Of a stretch of 64,000 nt of DNA, positions 16,308 to 25,030 are shown one piece after another. The stretch's first letter is position 1; the number at the start of each line of letters is the position of its first letter. The position numbers were made by a program, and so were the translations under genes. The notes under the pieces were generated by a model. It made no database searches. It was not told the origin of the DNA and was given only the letters and a program-made list of their open reading frames with translations. Source of the stretch: Tumebacillus algifaecis (lineage in GTDB: Bacteria > Bacillota > Bacilli > Tumebacillales > Tumebacillaceae); the NCBI RefSeq assembly GCF_002243515.1, contig NZ_CP022657.1, positions 3,519,501 to 3,583,500 of the forward strand, read 5' to 3'.

Positions 16308-16959
16308 TGCGCCGCAACCTCCTCTCCAACAGGCGCGCGCCAAAGGTGAGCGCCATAACCATCACATAGTAGATGATCCCCGCCACGATCAGCGGTTCGA
16401 AATAGATATACTTTTCCGCCCCGACGATGGTCGCGCGGCGCAACACGTCGGCCGCTCCGATCGTCGAGACGAGCGCCGACTCTTTGAGCAGCGCAATGCT
16501 CTCATTGACCAGCGCAGGCAGGATGTTCTTCAGCGCTTGTGGCATGATGATGTCGAGCATCATCCGCCGATACGGAACGCCCAGCGCCATCGCCGCCTCC
16601 CGTTGCCCCTTGTCCACCGCCAAGATGCCTGCGCGGATCGTCTCCGAAATGTACGCAGCCGAGTTCAGCGAGAAGGCGAGCACGCCCGCTTCCAGCGCCG
16701 AGATCTGATATCCGGTCAACTGCGGCGTGGCAAAGTACACGATCGTCAGCTGCAAGATCAGCGGTGTCCCCCGAAAAATCGAGGTATAGCCGACGGCAAA
16801 CCAGCGCAACGGTTTGATCGTTGAGATTTTGAATAAAGATAAGACCGTCCCCCAGAGAAAACCGAGCACCGCTGAGAGAAGAGTGAATTGCAGCGTGACC
16901 TTTATCCCTTCCAACATATAAGGGATAGAGGGCACGATGCGTTCAAAATTGAGATCCAT
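16300..16959 (-). CDS. artQ: Amino-acid ABC transporter, permease subunit
   Basis: 219 aa, HisM/GlnP type. About five hydrophobic helices and the EAA loop [23 protein letters not shown] (about 140-163) that contacts the ATPase. It starts [29 protein letters not shown], typical of polar amino-acid permeases. It lies 20 nt after the binding-protein gene and overlaps the ATPase gene. It should form a homodimeric channel. Confidence 0.9.
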   Translation of the reverse strand: MDLNFERIVPSIPYMLEGIKVTLQFTLLSAVLGFLWGTVLSLFKISTIKPLRWFAVGYTSIFRGTPLILQLTIVYFATPQLTGYQISALEAGVLAFSLNSAAYISETIRAGILAVDKGQREAAMALGVPYRRMMLDIIMPQALKNILPALVNESIALLKESALVSTIGAADVLRRATIVGAEKYIYFEPLIVAGIIYYVMVMALTFGARLLERRLRRSD

Positions 16960-16979
16960 GCCCTGTCACCGCCCGAAGG

Positions 16980-17759
16980 TTATTTCGCTTCAAACCAATT
17001 CTTGACCATCGATTCGATCTGACCGCTGTCTTTCATCGCTTTCAGCGCTTTGTTAAAATCGGCAGTCTTGTCGGAGTTCTTCGGGAAGGCGATCGCCGAC
17101 CCGGCTTCTTCAGTTTTCGGGATCATGTTGAATTCAAGGTCTTTGTTCGCTTCGATAAACCCTTTTGCCACCGTGTCTTCGATGATCGCAGCATCAACGC
17201 GACCCGCCTTAATCTCTTGGATGATCTCACCCGTTTTATTCAACGGCACGATGTTCAAGCCCGGCATGTCTTTGGCTGCGCTCTCTTGGATCGAACCGAG
17301 TTGAACGGCAACTTTTTTGCCAGACAACGATTCGGGAGTGGCCAGCTTGCTGCCCTTCTTCGCAACGATCGTGTTTTTAGCTTCGAAATAGATGTCGGAG
17401 AAATCGACGCTCTGTTTCCGCTCTTCGGTAGGCGTCATGCCCGCCATTACAAAATCGACGGTGCCCGCCTGCAAAGCCGGGATCAATCCGTTGAAATCCA
17501 TATCTTTAACTTCTAGCGTGTAGCCGAGTTGATCGGCGATGCTTTTCGCGATATCGACGTCAAAGCCGACCACTTCGCCACCTTTAGAGGTATCGTGATA
17601 TTCGTAGGGCGGATAGTCGGCCGATGTGCCCATCACGATTTTCTTTTTGCCCGCTTCGCTTCCGGTGTTCCCGCTTGGGTTATCCGTTCCGCAAGCGACG
17701 ACGCCGAGTGCGAGCACGGTCGTCAATGCGATGGTGCAGAGTGATTTGAATTTTTTCAT
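16980..17759 (-). CDS. artP: Amino-acid ABC transporter, substrate-binding lipoprotein
   Basis: 259 aa. Signal sequence with lipobox VVAC at Cys23, so it is lipid-anchored outside the membrane. Family 3 solute-binding fold: GTSADYPPYEY, VGFDVDIAKSIADQLGY, DFVMAGMTPTEERKQSVDFSDIY, the signature for polar amino acids. It captures the amino acid for ArtQ/ArtR. First gene of the operon, behind a promoter overlapped by an ARG box. Arginine specificity is inferred from that box and family resemblance. Confidence 0.88.
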   Translation of the reverse strand: MKKFKSLCTIALTTVLALGVVACGTDNPSGNTGSEAGKKKIVMGTSADYPPYEYHDTSKGGEVVGFDVDIAKSIADQLGYTLEVKDMDFNGLIPALQAGTVDFVMAGMTPTEERKQSVDFSDIYFEAKNTIVAKKGSKLATPESLSGKKVAVQLGSIQESAAKDMPGLNIVPLNKTGEIIQEIKAGRVDAAIIEDTVAKGFIEANKDLEFNMIPKTEEAGSAIAFPKNSDKTADFNKALKAMKDSGQIESMVKNWFEAK

Positions 17760-17832
17760 CCTGAGTACCTCCCAGAGTTGTGTTGTATTTTAATATGCGA
17801 TAGAGACGTCCAAATCATGATCAATGATATGT

Positions 17833-17862
17833 ATCATACACCCAAGCTGAATAAATATGCAA
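17833..17862 (-). promoter_or_regulatory. artPQR promoter overlapped by a candidate ARG box
   Basis: On the minus strand TTGCAT (17857-17862), an 18-bp spacer and TATGAT (17833-17838) form a sigma-A promoter. TGCATATTTATTCA (17848-17861) overlaps the -35 and matches the ArgR/AhrC operator pattern TGAAT-N4-ATTCA except at one position. Repression by ArgR when arginine is plentiful is predicted. Confidence 0.6.
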
Positions 17863-17947
17863 CCATCTTGATATATATAACACTTTTCTGATAGTTTGCG
17901 AGGGAGTATGATAGGACTAACCATAGGGATGAAAGAAGGGTATTGCG

Positions 17948-19078
17948 ATGGAAGGCACTTGGACTCGCTATTTTGAAGGGCATTTGCAAGAGGTGCTTGC
18001 GGAACTGCAAACATACGTGGAGATGGAGACCCCGTCCCATGAGAAAGCGCGCATCGACCTGCTCGGCGCTGTGATTGCTGAGCGTTTCGCAGCGCTTGGC
18101 TGTACGGTGGAAAAAATTGCGCAGCCCGCGCAAGGCGACCAGTTGCGCATCAGCTATGGAACGGGCGACGAGCAGATCCTCGTGCTCGGTCATTTTGATA
18201 CGGTCAAAGATGTCGGCACGCTCGCGACAGAGCCATGGCGCATCGAAGACGGCAAAGCGTACGGGCCTGGGACGTATGATATGAAATCGGGCATCGTGTT
18301 TTCCTATTTCGCACTCAAGGCGATGATCGAACATGGCATCGAGCCACAGAAAAAGCTGGTGTTCTTTTGGAACACCGACGAGGAGATCGGCAGCCCCTCC
18401 GGGTCGGCACCAATCGTCGAGGAAGCGAAGAAAAGTGCGTTGGCGCTGGTGATCGAGCCTTGCTACGGCGATGGGTATCTGAAAACTTCGCGCAAAGGAG
18501 GCGGCGTGTTCACCGTCCGTGCCAAAGGCCGGGCTGCTCATGCTGGCAATGAGCACCAGAGCGGCATCAATGCCGTTTGGGAACTGGCCCATCAAATTTT
18601 GACCATCCAAGGCTGGACCGACTATGAAGCAGGCACCACACTTTCGGTCGGTAAAATCATCGGGGGCACCACGTTCAATGTGGTGCCGGAACACGCGGAG
18701 ATGGTCGTCGATGTCCGCGTGCAGACAGCAGCCGAATCGGAGCGAGTGACCAAGCTGTTTGCCGAGTTGAAACCGGTGCTGCCCGGCGCTGAGCTTCATG
18801 TCAGCGGCGAGATTGACAAGTTCCCGATGGAACGCACCAGCGGCACGGAGCGCTTGTACCTGCATGCTCAAGAGCAAGCGAAGTTGGAAGGCTTTGCGCT
18901 CAAGGAGATCGGCGTGGGCGGTGTCAGCGATGGCAACGTGGCCGCGCTGGCCGGCATTCCGATCCTCGATGGTCTCGGCCCGGTCGGCGATGGCGCGCAC
19001 GCGCCACACGAACATATCACCGTCGCTGAGATTCCGCGCCGCATCGCCCTGTTGCTACGCCTGTTTAGCACTTTGTAA
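17948..19078 (+). CDS. M20 family metallopeptidase (carboxypeptidase G2-like)
   Basis: 376 aa. Zinc-site motifs of the M20A family: LGHFDTVKD (about 75-83), GPGTYDMKSG (bridging Asp) and FFWNTDEEIGS (catalytic Glu pair); GRAAHAGNEHQSGINA marks the dimerisation-domain His. The order fits glutamate carboxypeptidase/CPG2-like enzymes that cleave C-terminal amino acids or N-acyl groups. It is divergent from the amino-acid ABC operon, so it may feed or share control with it (inference). The start at 17948 follows a GAAAGAAGGG site. Confidence 0.88.
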   Translation: MEGTWTRYFEGHLQEVLAELQTYVEMETPSHEKARIDLLGAVIAERFAALGCTVEKIAQPAQGDQLRISYGTGDEQILVLGHFDTVKDVGTLATEPWRIEDGKAYGPGTYDMKSGIVFSYFALKAMIEHGIEPQKKLVFFWNTDEEIGSPSGSAPIVEEAKKSALALVIEPCYGDGYLKTSRKGGGVFTVRAKGRAAHAGNEHQSGINAVWELAHQILTIQGWTDYEAGTTLSVGKIIGGTTFNVVPEHAEMVVDVRVQTAAESERVTKLFAELKPVLPGAELHVSGEIDKFPMERTSGTERLYLHAQEQAKLEGFALKEIGVGGVSDGNVAALAGIPILDGLGPVGDGAHAPHEHITVAEIPRRIALLLRLFSTL

Positions 19079-19093
19079 CACATCGAGCGCACG

Positions 19094-19127
19094 AAAAAGA
19101 GCAGCCGCTAAGGCTGCTCTTTTTTGA
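19094..19127. terminator. Bidirectional terminator, M20 peptidase / LTA synthase
   Basis: AAAGAGCAGCC/GGCTGCTCTTT stem with A and T tracts on both sides, between convergent genes. Confidence 0.9.
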
Positions 19128-19136
19128 CTACGTTGA

Positions 19137-20951
19137 CTACGGTTGACGCACGGGCAGCGAACGGACATATCCATCGCTGAGCTTCAGCAGTTCCAACGCT
19201 CTTGTGAACTGCTCCGCATACTCTTCTACCTTTTCTGCTTCCTCCTGCGTAGCGAGCGTGACAGCTGTGCCATCATGATAGCTCAGGCCCGGTCGGAACA
19301 GAATTTCGTTGTTGATAAACGATCCTGTCGGCAGATAAAACCGCTCTGGCAACACATTTTTGCTATAGTTGAGCAAATCCTGCCCGAAGTAGATCTGATC
19401 GTCCATCTTCACCCCGAGCAAGTTCACAATCGTCGGCAACAGGTCGATCTGTCCGCCCACCGTTGGCAGAACCTGCGCCTTTTTGCCCGGCACTTTCATC
19501 AGCAACGGCACGTTAAACGACTCCAGCGCCGAATAGTCTGTGCCGAGCCAATCGGACATGTACGCAGCTTCCGTCTCATTGAGCGCGTTGGCTCCAAGCG
19601 CAACGTGGTCTCCATAAAACACGAGCAACGTGTCTTTGTACAGCCCGTTCGCTTTGAGCAGTTCGACCAGATGGCCGACCTGGCTATCCACGTAGGCGGT
19701 CGATTCGATGTACCCGCCAAGCGGTGTGCCTTTCAGCTCTTCTGGAATCTCAAACACGTTCAGTTCCTCCGGTAGCTTAAACGGATGATGGCTGGACATC
19801 GCGATCAAGTTGGCGTAAATATGCTTGCCGCTCTGCTTGATTTTCTTCAGCTCCGGCACCGTCTTTTCATACAAAATTCGGTCGGACGCGCCAAACGATA
19901 TTGTCTCCTCTTCCCCGAAAAACGACTTGTCGAACGTCTTCTCGAAACCCAGCGCCTGATACATCTGATTCCGATTCCAAAATTCCAGTTCGTTCGTGTG
20001 GAACGTGGCGCTTTCGTAGTTGTATGGTTTCAAAAGTTTGGCCAAACTAGGAATGTCCCGGTTGCCAAACTTCTGCGACATCGCATAATCACCGAGCGGA
20101 TAGATCGAAGTATTCAGCATAAATTCCGCATCGGACGTATTGCCTTTGCCGACCTGCTGATAAAAGTTCGGGAAATACAGGCTTTCTTTCAACAGCTTGT
20201 TTAGATTCGGAGTCACTTCTTTGCCGTCGATCTTCAGACCGATCAAGAAGTTTTGAAAAGACTCCAATTGCACGACGATCACATCTTTGTGCTTGGCCAG
20301 ACCGAAGTCCTGCGGTTTTGCAACTGGTGTGGTTCCTTTTAACTCCTGTATGCGGGCCTGTGTGATGTCTTCCAACTCCGGTTCTTGGCTGTGGACAGCT
20401 CCGCCGACAGCTAACGCGAACTGGTAGTTAAACATCCCCATCTGTTCCGCTTTTTTCATTTCATTGATAATGTCCTTCTGCTCGACCTGCCAGACCGAAA
20501 CAAGTATCGCGCCCGCACAGACAGCAGAGACGACTGCGTAGTTTGCTTTTCTGATCTTCAAGTTCTGCGGTTTAAACTTTTTGTACACGACCAACAGGAC
20601 AAGATCAACAAAGAACAGCAGATACCACGGATTGAAGATCTCCACGATGCTCTCGGTCAGCTCACCGATTTGACCAGCCTGTGCCAGCGCCTGATAGGTC
20701 AACAGCGACCCGTAAAAATCATGGTAGACCGCAATGCTTAAAAGCGCCAGCGAAAAGACTGCGCTCGTCAAAAAATAAAACGGTAGCCTGCGTTTCCCCG
20801 CCAACAGTTCGATCAGGAAATGCAACAGCAAAATAAAGGGCAGTTCTCGCAACAGGAGAACTTTTACATCATTTTCACCAAACACCAAATTCTGAAAAAA
20901 CACGACTTTGGCCATCAAGACCACTGTGAACAGAAGAATAGGATTCATCAT
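19137..20951 (-). CDS. Lipoteichoic acid synthase-like sulfatase family protein
   Basis: About 604 aa from the ATG at 20951; ATGs at 20957 and 20948 compete, and a GGGGGG site favours 20951 or 20948. About five N-terminal helices (1-185) precede an extracellular sulfatase-fold domain. The nucleophile Thr lies in GNTSDAEFMLNTS, with metal ligands around VVQLESFQ, SSHHPF and FYGDHVALG. LtaS enzymes polymerise glycerol phosphate from phosphatidylglycerol onto a lipid anchor. A primase or YvgJ-like role is possible. About 40 nt downstream of the EamA gene, probably cotranscribed. Confidence 0.85.
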   Translation of the reverse strand: MMNPILLFTVVLMAKVVFFQNLVFGENDVKVLLLRELPFILLLHFLIELLAGKRRLPFYFLTSAVFSLALLSIAVYHDFYGSLLTYQALAQAGQIGELTESIVEIFNPWYLLFFVDLVLLVVYKKFKPQNLKIRKANYAVVSAVCAGAILVSVWQVEQKDIINEMKKAEQMGMFNYQFALAVGGAVHSQEPELEDITQARIQELKGTTPVAKPQDFGLAKHKDVIVVQLESFQNFLIGLKIDGKEVTPNLNKLLKESLYFPNFYQQVGKGNTSDAEFMLNTSIYPLGDYAMSQKFGNRDIPSLAKLLKPYNYESATFHTNELEFWNRNQMYQALGFEKTFDKSFFGEEETISFGASDRILYEKTVPELKKIKQSGKHIYANLIAMSSHHPFKLPEELNVFEIPEELKGTPLGGYIESTAYVDSQVGHLVELLKANGLYKDTLLVFYGDHVALGANALNETEAAYMSDWLGTDYSALESFNVPLLMKVPGKKAQVLPTVGGQIDLLPTIVNLLGVKMDDQIYFGQDLLNYSKNVLPERFYLPTGSFINNEILFRPGLSYHDGTAVTLATQEEAEKVEEYAEQFTRALELLKLSDGYVRSLPVRQP

Positions 20952-20988
20952 GAGCATCCCCCCAAAAACAAAATTGGAAAAGAGCAAC

Positions 20989-21927
20989 CTATACGGGTTG
21001 CCCTTTCGCAATCTCCTCTTGTCGTTTGATGTTCACGCGCGCTTGTGATGTTCCGAGGTAGATCGCAAAAAACGCTAACAAAAATCCGATGCCATGCACC
21101 CAGGTGATCGTCTCACCGAGCAGCACGACAGAAAATAGCAGACTCATCATCGGCATGCCGTTCAAAAACATCGCAGTGCGCCCCGCACCGATCAGCCGGA
21201 TGCCCGAGTTCCACCAAATCGCCCCGAGTGCCGTCGCCACCCAGCCGGAGAACAGCAACACTCCCCACACCAACCATTCGGATGGCAGGTCTGCCATCTG
21301 TCCGTTGACCGCATTTTGAGTACCGGTGGTCAACAGCAACAGCACGGTCGCAAGCACATGGCTGTAGCCAGTCACAACGAGCACGGGCGCTGTCTGGGTC
21401 GCTTTTTTAATGAACATGCCGGAGATCACATAGACCACCATCGCCACGAGGACGAGCAGTTCACCCGTTCCCAAGGAAAGGGAAGCGGTCTGCTCCCATG
21501 AGTCACCGAAAATGACCAGCGCTACGCCGAGGAAGCCGAGCACGACTCCGCCAATTTTACGCACAGTCAGTGGCTCACGAAAAATCGCATAGGCGAGCAA
21601 CGAAGTTGCCAGCGGATTCAGACCCAAGATCAACGAAGAGGTTGACGCATCGGTCGTTCGAATTCCTGCACTGAGCGCGATCTGATGCAAATAGATCCCG
21701 GTCAGCGCAGCACCTGCGATGTACAGCCATTCTTTAACTGACAATTTTACAAAACCGTACATTTTCCATACTACCACACCTAGCAACAATGCGGCCGCCC
21801 CAATTCGATAGGTGGCCAATTCGAGCGGAGGAAAATAGCCGGATAGGTACTTGACCATCACGACGTTCAGGCCCCAAATGATGACAACAAACAACAATAG
21901 TGACTTGGCCTTTTTTTCCTCATTCAC
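20989..21927 (-). CDS. EamA (DMT) family transporter
   Basis: About 312 aa, ten helices in two EamA repeats. The start is placed at the GTG at 21927 with GGGAG upstream; an ATG at 21948 is an alternative. The longer frame to 21999 is impossible if the TATAAT at 21986-21991 is the promoter. Signatures include FVVIIWGLNVVMVKYL, SSLILGLNPLATSLLAYAIF and the second-repeat LNGMPMMSLLFSVVLLGE. Such permeases export amino acids or metabolites. LTA synthase follows; substrate unknown. Confidence 0.85.
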   Translation of the reverse strand: MNEEKKAKSLLLFVVIIWGLNVVMVKYLSGYFPPLELATYRIGAAALLLGVVVWKMYGFVKLSVKEWLYIAGAALTGIYLHQIALSAGIRTTDASTSSLILGLNPLATSLLAYAIFREPLTVRKIGGVVLGFLGVALVIFGDSWEQTASLSLGTGELLVLVAMVVYVISGMFIKKATQTAPVLVVTGYSHVLATVLLLLTTGTQNAVNGQMADLPSEWLVWGVLLFSGWVATALGAIWWNSGIRLIGAGRTAMFLNGMPMMSLLFSVVLLGETITWVHGIGFLLAFFAIYLGTSQARVNIKRQEEIAKGQPV

Positions 21928-21985
21928 CGACTTCCCACTCCCAACCATTTGCTTCGTGTACCGAAATAGTCCAACATCAGACCAT

Positions 21986-22013
21986 ATTATACACGTCATA
22001 CAGGCAAACGCAA
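21986..22013 (-). promoter_or_regulatory. Promoter of the EamA / LTA synthase unit
   Basis: On the minus strand TTGCGT (22008-22013), a 16-bp spacer and a perfect TATAAT (21986-21991). It places the transcript start near 21980, which decides the EamA start codon. Confidence 0.65.
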
Positions 22014-22040
22014 CAGCTTTTTCATAGGAAGAACGGCATG

Positions 22041-22074
22041 AAAAACCCCCACCTGTACAAGCAAGGTGAGGGTA
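22041..22074 (-). terminator. Terminator of the M16 peptidase operon
   Basis: On the minus strand CCCTCACCT pairs with AGGTGGGGG and is followed by TTTTTC. Confidence 0.75.
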
Positions 22075-22090
22075 ATGAGGATGAAGAAAT

Positions 22091-23317
22091 CTACGATTGC
22101 GGTTGATGCGGGCCGACCGTTACTTGGGTCATCTTGTCCGGGTCGAGCACCTCATTGGCGAGGCGCAACGCTTCCTCGACGGTGACAGCGTCTAACTCTG
22201 CGATGTCCTGCTCATATGCGCGGTACGTGCCGAACAGCAGTTCATCGTCGATCAGCTTGTGTACTTTGTTGCCAAGTTGGTCACTGCTCATCAGCAGGCT
22301 CGATTTGAGCATCGCTTTGGAGCGGAACAACTCATCTTGCGTGATGCCTTGACGCAGTTTGCCAAGCTCCGAGCGAATCTCCGCGATCACGCGGTCAGTC
22401 TCAGCCGGCTGGCAACCGGCATAGATCATATAGCTGCCGACATGCGGCCAGCCCGAATAACTGCCATCCACTTGGTAGACCAGACCGAGCTCATTGCGCA
22501 GGCGCTGGAACAATCTCGACCACGAGTCGCCACCCAAGATCGTCATCGCCACATCAAAGGCGGGCAGGTCACGGCGCGTCACTTCCGGCGCCCGAAACCC
22601 GAGGAACACCTGCTCCTGTTCGCAGTCCTCCTCCTCATGGCGCACGCTGATCTGCGACAGCGGCACATCGGGCAGTTCCACGCGGGTGCGAGTCAACTCG
22701 CCAAAATGTTTGGCGATCACTTCGACCACTTGTTCATGCTCGACATTTCCGACCACGCCGACGATCATGTTGTCCGGCGTGTAGTGCTCTTTGGCAAACT
22801 GGAGCACCATGCTGCGGGTCAAGCCATCGATCGAATCGGGCGTCCCGATCGTGGGATGAGCAAACTCACCAAGCAGCGCATGGTAGGCAAGGTCTTCTCC
22901 CCAAGAGGACGGGTCGTCCTGAATCATCTTATATTCTTCTTGAATCACATCTTTTTCCTTGTCAAACTCCTCCGCTGGCACGTGAAACGAGGCGATGACC
23001 CCCGCAAACACGTCGAGCCCCTTCAGCACCGTCTCCGCCGGGCCGTCCAACTCATACGTGGTCGATTCAAAACCAGTCGAAGCGTTGGTCGAGCAGCCGA
23101 GTCTGGCGATTTCGTTGCCGAACGCCACCTGATCGAGAGTTGGCGTTCCTTTGAACACCATATGCTCAAGGACGTGAGCAATCCCGTGGAGTTTTAAGGG
23201 TTCAAGGCCTGAGCCGATCCCAAAGCGCAGATGCGCCACCGCACCGCGCAGGTACGGGGTGCGCTCCGTCAAGATTTTCAGCCCGTTCGGTAATACCGTC
23301 TTCCGAATCAATCTCAC
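22091..23317 (-). CDS. M16 family zinc metallopeptidase
   Basis: 408 aa, like the MlpA/YmxG peptidases of Bacillales. The inverted zinc motif HVLEH (in GIAHVLEHMVFKG, about 48-60) supplies two His and the catalytic Glu; the distal Glu lies in KDVIQEEYKMIQDDP near 127. The second, inactive half (about 215-400) has the YQVDGSYSGWPHVGSY segment that forms the clam-shell lid. It probably degrades peptides in the cytoplasm. 10 nt separate it from the Spx/ArsC-like gene, which is read in the same direction and lies upstream. Confidence 0.9.
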   Translation of the reverse strand: MRLIRKTVLPNGLKILTERTPYLRGAVAHLRFGIGSGLEPLKLHGIAHVLEHMVFKGTPTLDQVAFGNEIARLGCSTNASTGFESTTYELDGPAETVLKGLDVFAGVIASFHVPAEEFDKEKDVIQEEYKMIQDDPSSWGEDLAYHALLGEFAHPTIGTPDSIDGLTRSMVLQFAKEHYTPDNMIVGVVGNVEHEQVVEVIAKHFGELTRTRVELPDVPLSQISVRHEEEDCEQEQVFLGFRAPEVTRRDLPAFDVAMTILGGDSWSRLFQRLRNELGLVYQVDGSYSGWPHVGSYMIYAGCQPAETDRVIAEIRSELGKLRQGITQDELFRSKAMLKSSLLMSSDQLGNKVHKLIDDELLFGTYRAYEQDIAELDAVTVEEALRLANEVLDPDKMTQVTVGPHQPQS

Positions 23318-23326
23318 ACCACGCTC

Positions 23327-23686
23327 CTAACTGAGCACTCTCTCAAATTCTGCTTCTTTAAATCCGACCGTCGCTTTCCCGCCATGCACGAAGATCGGCC
23401 GTTTGACCAGCATGCCGTCCGATGACAGCAGGTCGAGCATTTCCTCTTCGCTCATCGTTTTCAGCTTGTCCTTCAAGCCTAATTCGCGGTACTTCTGACC
23501 GCTTGTATTAAACAGTTTCTTAATGTCCAAACCGCTCTTGTTCAGCACGTCGCGCAATTCCTCTTTGGTCGGCGGCTGCAAGGCGATGTTGCGGTCTTCA
23601 AACTCTGCACCCTGCGCTTCCAACCATTTTTTCGCATTGCGGCAGGTGCTGCATTTCGGATATTGAAGAAAAAGGGACTCTGCCAT
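23327..23686 (-). CDS. ArsC/Spx-family thioredoxin-fold protein
   Basis: 119 aa from the ATG at 23686 (GGAGGAGACG upstream). A CxxC motif sits in QYPKCSTCRNAKKWLE (about Cys10 and Cys13), followed by EDRNIALQPPTKEEL and LFNTSGQKYRELGL, as in ArsC/Spx/YusI proteins. The C-terminal segment MLVKRPIFVHGGKATVGF is diagnostic. It could be a thiol-disulfide regulator or an arsenate-reductase-like enzyme; the lack of arsenic genes nearby favours the former. Likely cotranscribed with the M16 peptidase. Confidence 0.82.
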   Translation of the reverse strand: MAESLFLQYPKCSTCRNAKKWLEAQGAEFEDRNIALQPPTKEELRDVLNKSGLDIKKLFNTSGQKYRELGLKDKLKTMSEEEMLDLLSSDGMLVKRPIFVHGGKATVGFKEAEFERVLS

Positions 23687-23844
23687 TTTTCGTCTCCTCC
23701 TTATGTATAGGACTGACAATGCCCCCAATGTATCACGTTTGTCCCGATTTGTCTAAATGAACGTAAGGCACACGACAGATTTTTAGTGTCAATCAGGGTA
23801 TGCTGAAAGCATGAACCATTCTATGGAAAAGAGGATGATATACC

Positions 23845-24267
23845 ATGTACCAAGAACCGACACATGACGAGTTGCGCCAATGGTTGACCGAAACGAAAAT
23901 TATCGCCGTCGTCGGCCTGTCCGACAAGCCAGAACGCACCTCGTACCTGATTGCAGATACGATGCAACAGCGCGGTTATCGGATCATTCCGGTCAATCCA
24001 ATGGTCGAAGAGGTATTGGGCGAGACTTCTTATCCCACACTGGAAGATGTACCGGAAGGAATCGATCTGGTCAACGTCTTCCGCCGCAGCGAAGAACTGT
24101 ACAGCGTGGTGGAAGCGGCGATCAAAGCAGGGGCCAAGCGGATCTGGGCGCAGTCGGGCGTCTATGATGAAAAAGCGGCCGAACTCGCGAAAGCAAACGG
24201 TGTCGAAATCGTGATGGACCAATGCATCGCGGTGGCCCATACACAACTGGTAGGAGGGAAGTTCTAA
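23845..24267 (+). CDS. CoA-binding protein (YccU-like)
   Basis: 140 aa. Rossmann CoA-binding domain 2: KIIAVVGLSDKPERTSY with the GxS nucleotide loop, RIIPVNPMVEEVLG, DLVNVFRRSE and IWAQSGVYDEKAAELA. This matches the CoA_binding_2 family (PF13380), related to the N-terminal part of succinyl-CoA synthetase alpha. The physiological role is unknown. Its TAA overlaps the ATG of the DsbA-like gene, indicating coupling. Confidence 0.85.
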   Translation: MYQEPTHDELRQWLTETKIIAVVGLSDKPERTSYLIADTMQQRGYRIIPVNPMVEEVLGETSYPTLEDVPEGIDLVNVFRRSEELYSVVEAAIKAGAKRIWAQSGVYDEKAAELAKANGVEIVMDQCIAVAHTQLVGGKF

Positions 24268-24845
24268 TGGCCAAACTCGATTTTTACTTCGATTACAGCT
24301 GTCCGTGGTGCTATCTCGCAACGAAAACGGTACGCGAACTGGCGCAAGAAGGTGTCGCGATTCGCTACCATGTCTGGAAAATGCCAAAAGACGCCACCCC
24401 GCCGCCAAAGCCAGAAGGATATATGGAAGCTGCGACCGCCAAGCTGCGCGAACTGCGCGTCCAGTTGAACATGCCTTTGTCGAGCCCGATCCAAAGTGAT
24501 ACCGTGCCCGCTCTGATCGCAACCAAAGTTGCGGACGATCTGGGACGTGGAGAAGCGTTTGTCGAAGCTGCTTTCCTCGCGCACTGGGCCAACAAACAGG
24601 ACATTTCCGATCGCAACGTCTTGGTGAAAATCGCGGAGAGCATCGGTCTTGACGCGACCAACTTCCAAACCGCATTGGAGGATGGCGCAGGACAGGCCGC
24701 TTTTGAAGCAGACTTGCAACAAGCACAAGCGCTGAACATCGACACAATCCCGTCCTATTTAAATGAAGAAGCGCGACTGCTAATCCACCATTTTGAAGAT
24801 ATGCCGACTCTGGAGCAACTGCGCCATATTGCACAAACTAAATAA
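24267..24845 (+). CDS. DsbA/FrnE-family thiol oxidoreductase
   Basis: 192 aa from the ATG at 24267 (GGTAGGAGGG upstream, sharing an A with the preceding stop). It starts MAKLDFYFDYSCPWCYLATK with the CPWC redox motif at about 12-15 in a thioredoxin fold with a helical insertion (FVEAAFLAHWANKQDISD), typical of FrnE/2-hydroxychromene isomerase-like DsbA proteins. No signal peptide, so cytoplasmic. It may handle low-molecular-weight thiols; substrate unknown. Confidence 0.85.
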   Translation: MAKLDFYFDYSCPWCYLATKTVRELAQEGVAIRYHVWKMPKDATPPPKPEGYMEAATAKLRELRVQLNMPLSSPIQSDTVPALIATKVADDLGRGEAFVEAAFLAHWANKQDISDRNVLVKIAESIGLDATNFQTALEDGAGQAAFEADLQQAQALNIDTIPSYLNEEARLLIHHFEDMPTLEQLRHIAQTK

Positions 24846-24854
24846 GTTTACATG

Positions 24855-24888
24855 TGGAGACGTTCGCAACCGATACGTCTCCTTGTTG
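24855..24888 (+). terminator. Terminator of the DsbA-like unit
   Basis: GGAGACGT/ACGTCTCC stem with an 11-12 nt loop, then TTGTTGT. Confidence 0.65.
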
Positions 24889-24923
24889 TAAAAAGTTATA
24901 AATATTTAAATTCGTTTGAATGC

Positions 24924-24951
24924 TTGACATTATTCTGGCAAGTTGTAAACT
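24924..24951 (+). promoter_or_regulatory. Promoter of the S1-domain gene
   Basis: Perfect TTGACA (24924-24929), a 16-bp spacer and TAAACT (24946-24951), in AT-rich DNA 80 nt before the start codon. Confidence 0.6.
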
Positions 24952-25030
24952 TGAATTATGAACAATATTGGATAACTAAAATTTTCCAATTACATATTCG
25001 GCATACAGAAAGAAAGGGATCACAAACTAT

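Noticed and set aside
17834-19015. A 393-codon open frame on the minus strand opposite the M20 peptidase gene
   Set aside because: It is the antisense of a gene with complete zinc-site motifs. High-GC codon bias opens long antisense frames; composition is Arg/His-rich and has no domain pattern or ribosome site.
21928-21999. N-terminal extension of the EamA protein to the ATG at 21999
   Set aside because: That codon lies upstream of a perfect TATAAT at 21986-21991, so the mRNA would not include it.
22259-23197. A 312-codon plus-strand frame opposite the M16 peptidase
   Set aside because: HxxEH and distal Glu are encoded on the minus strand; the shadow has no start site.
23821-24834. A 337-codon minus-strand frame across the CoA-binding and DsbA-like genes
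   Set aside because: Both plus-strand genes have complete motifs and are coupled by TAATG; the opposite frame does not resemble a protein.
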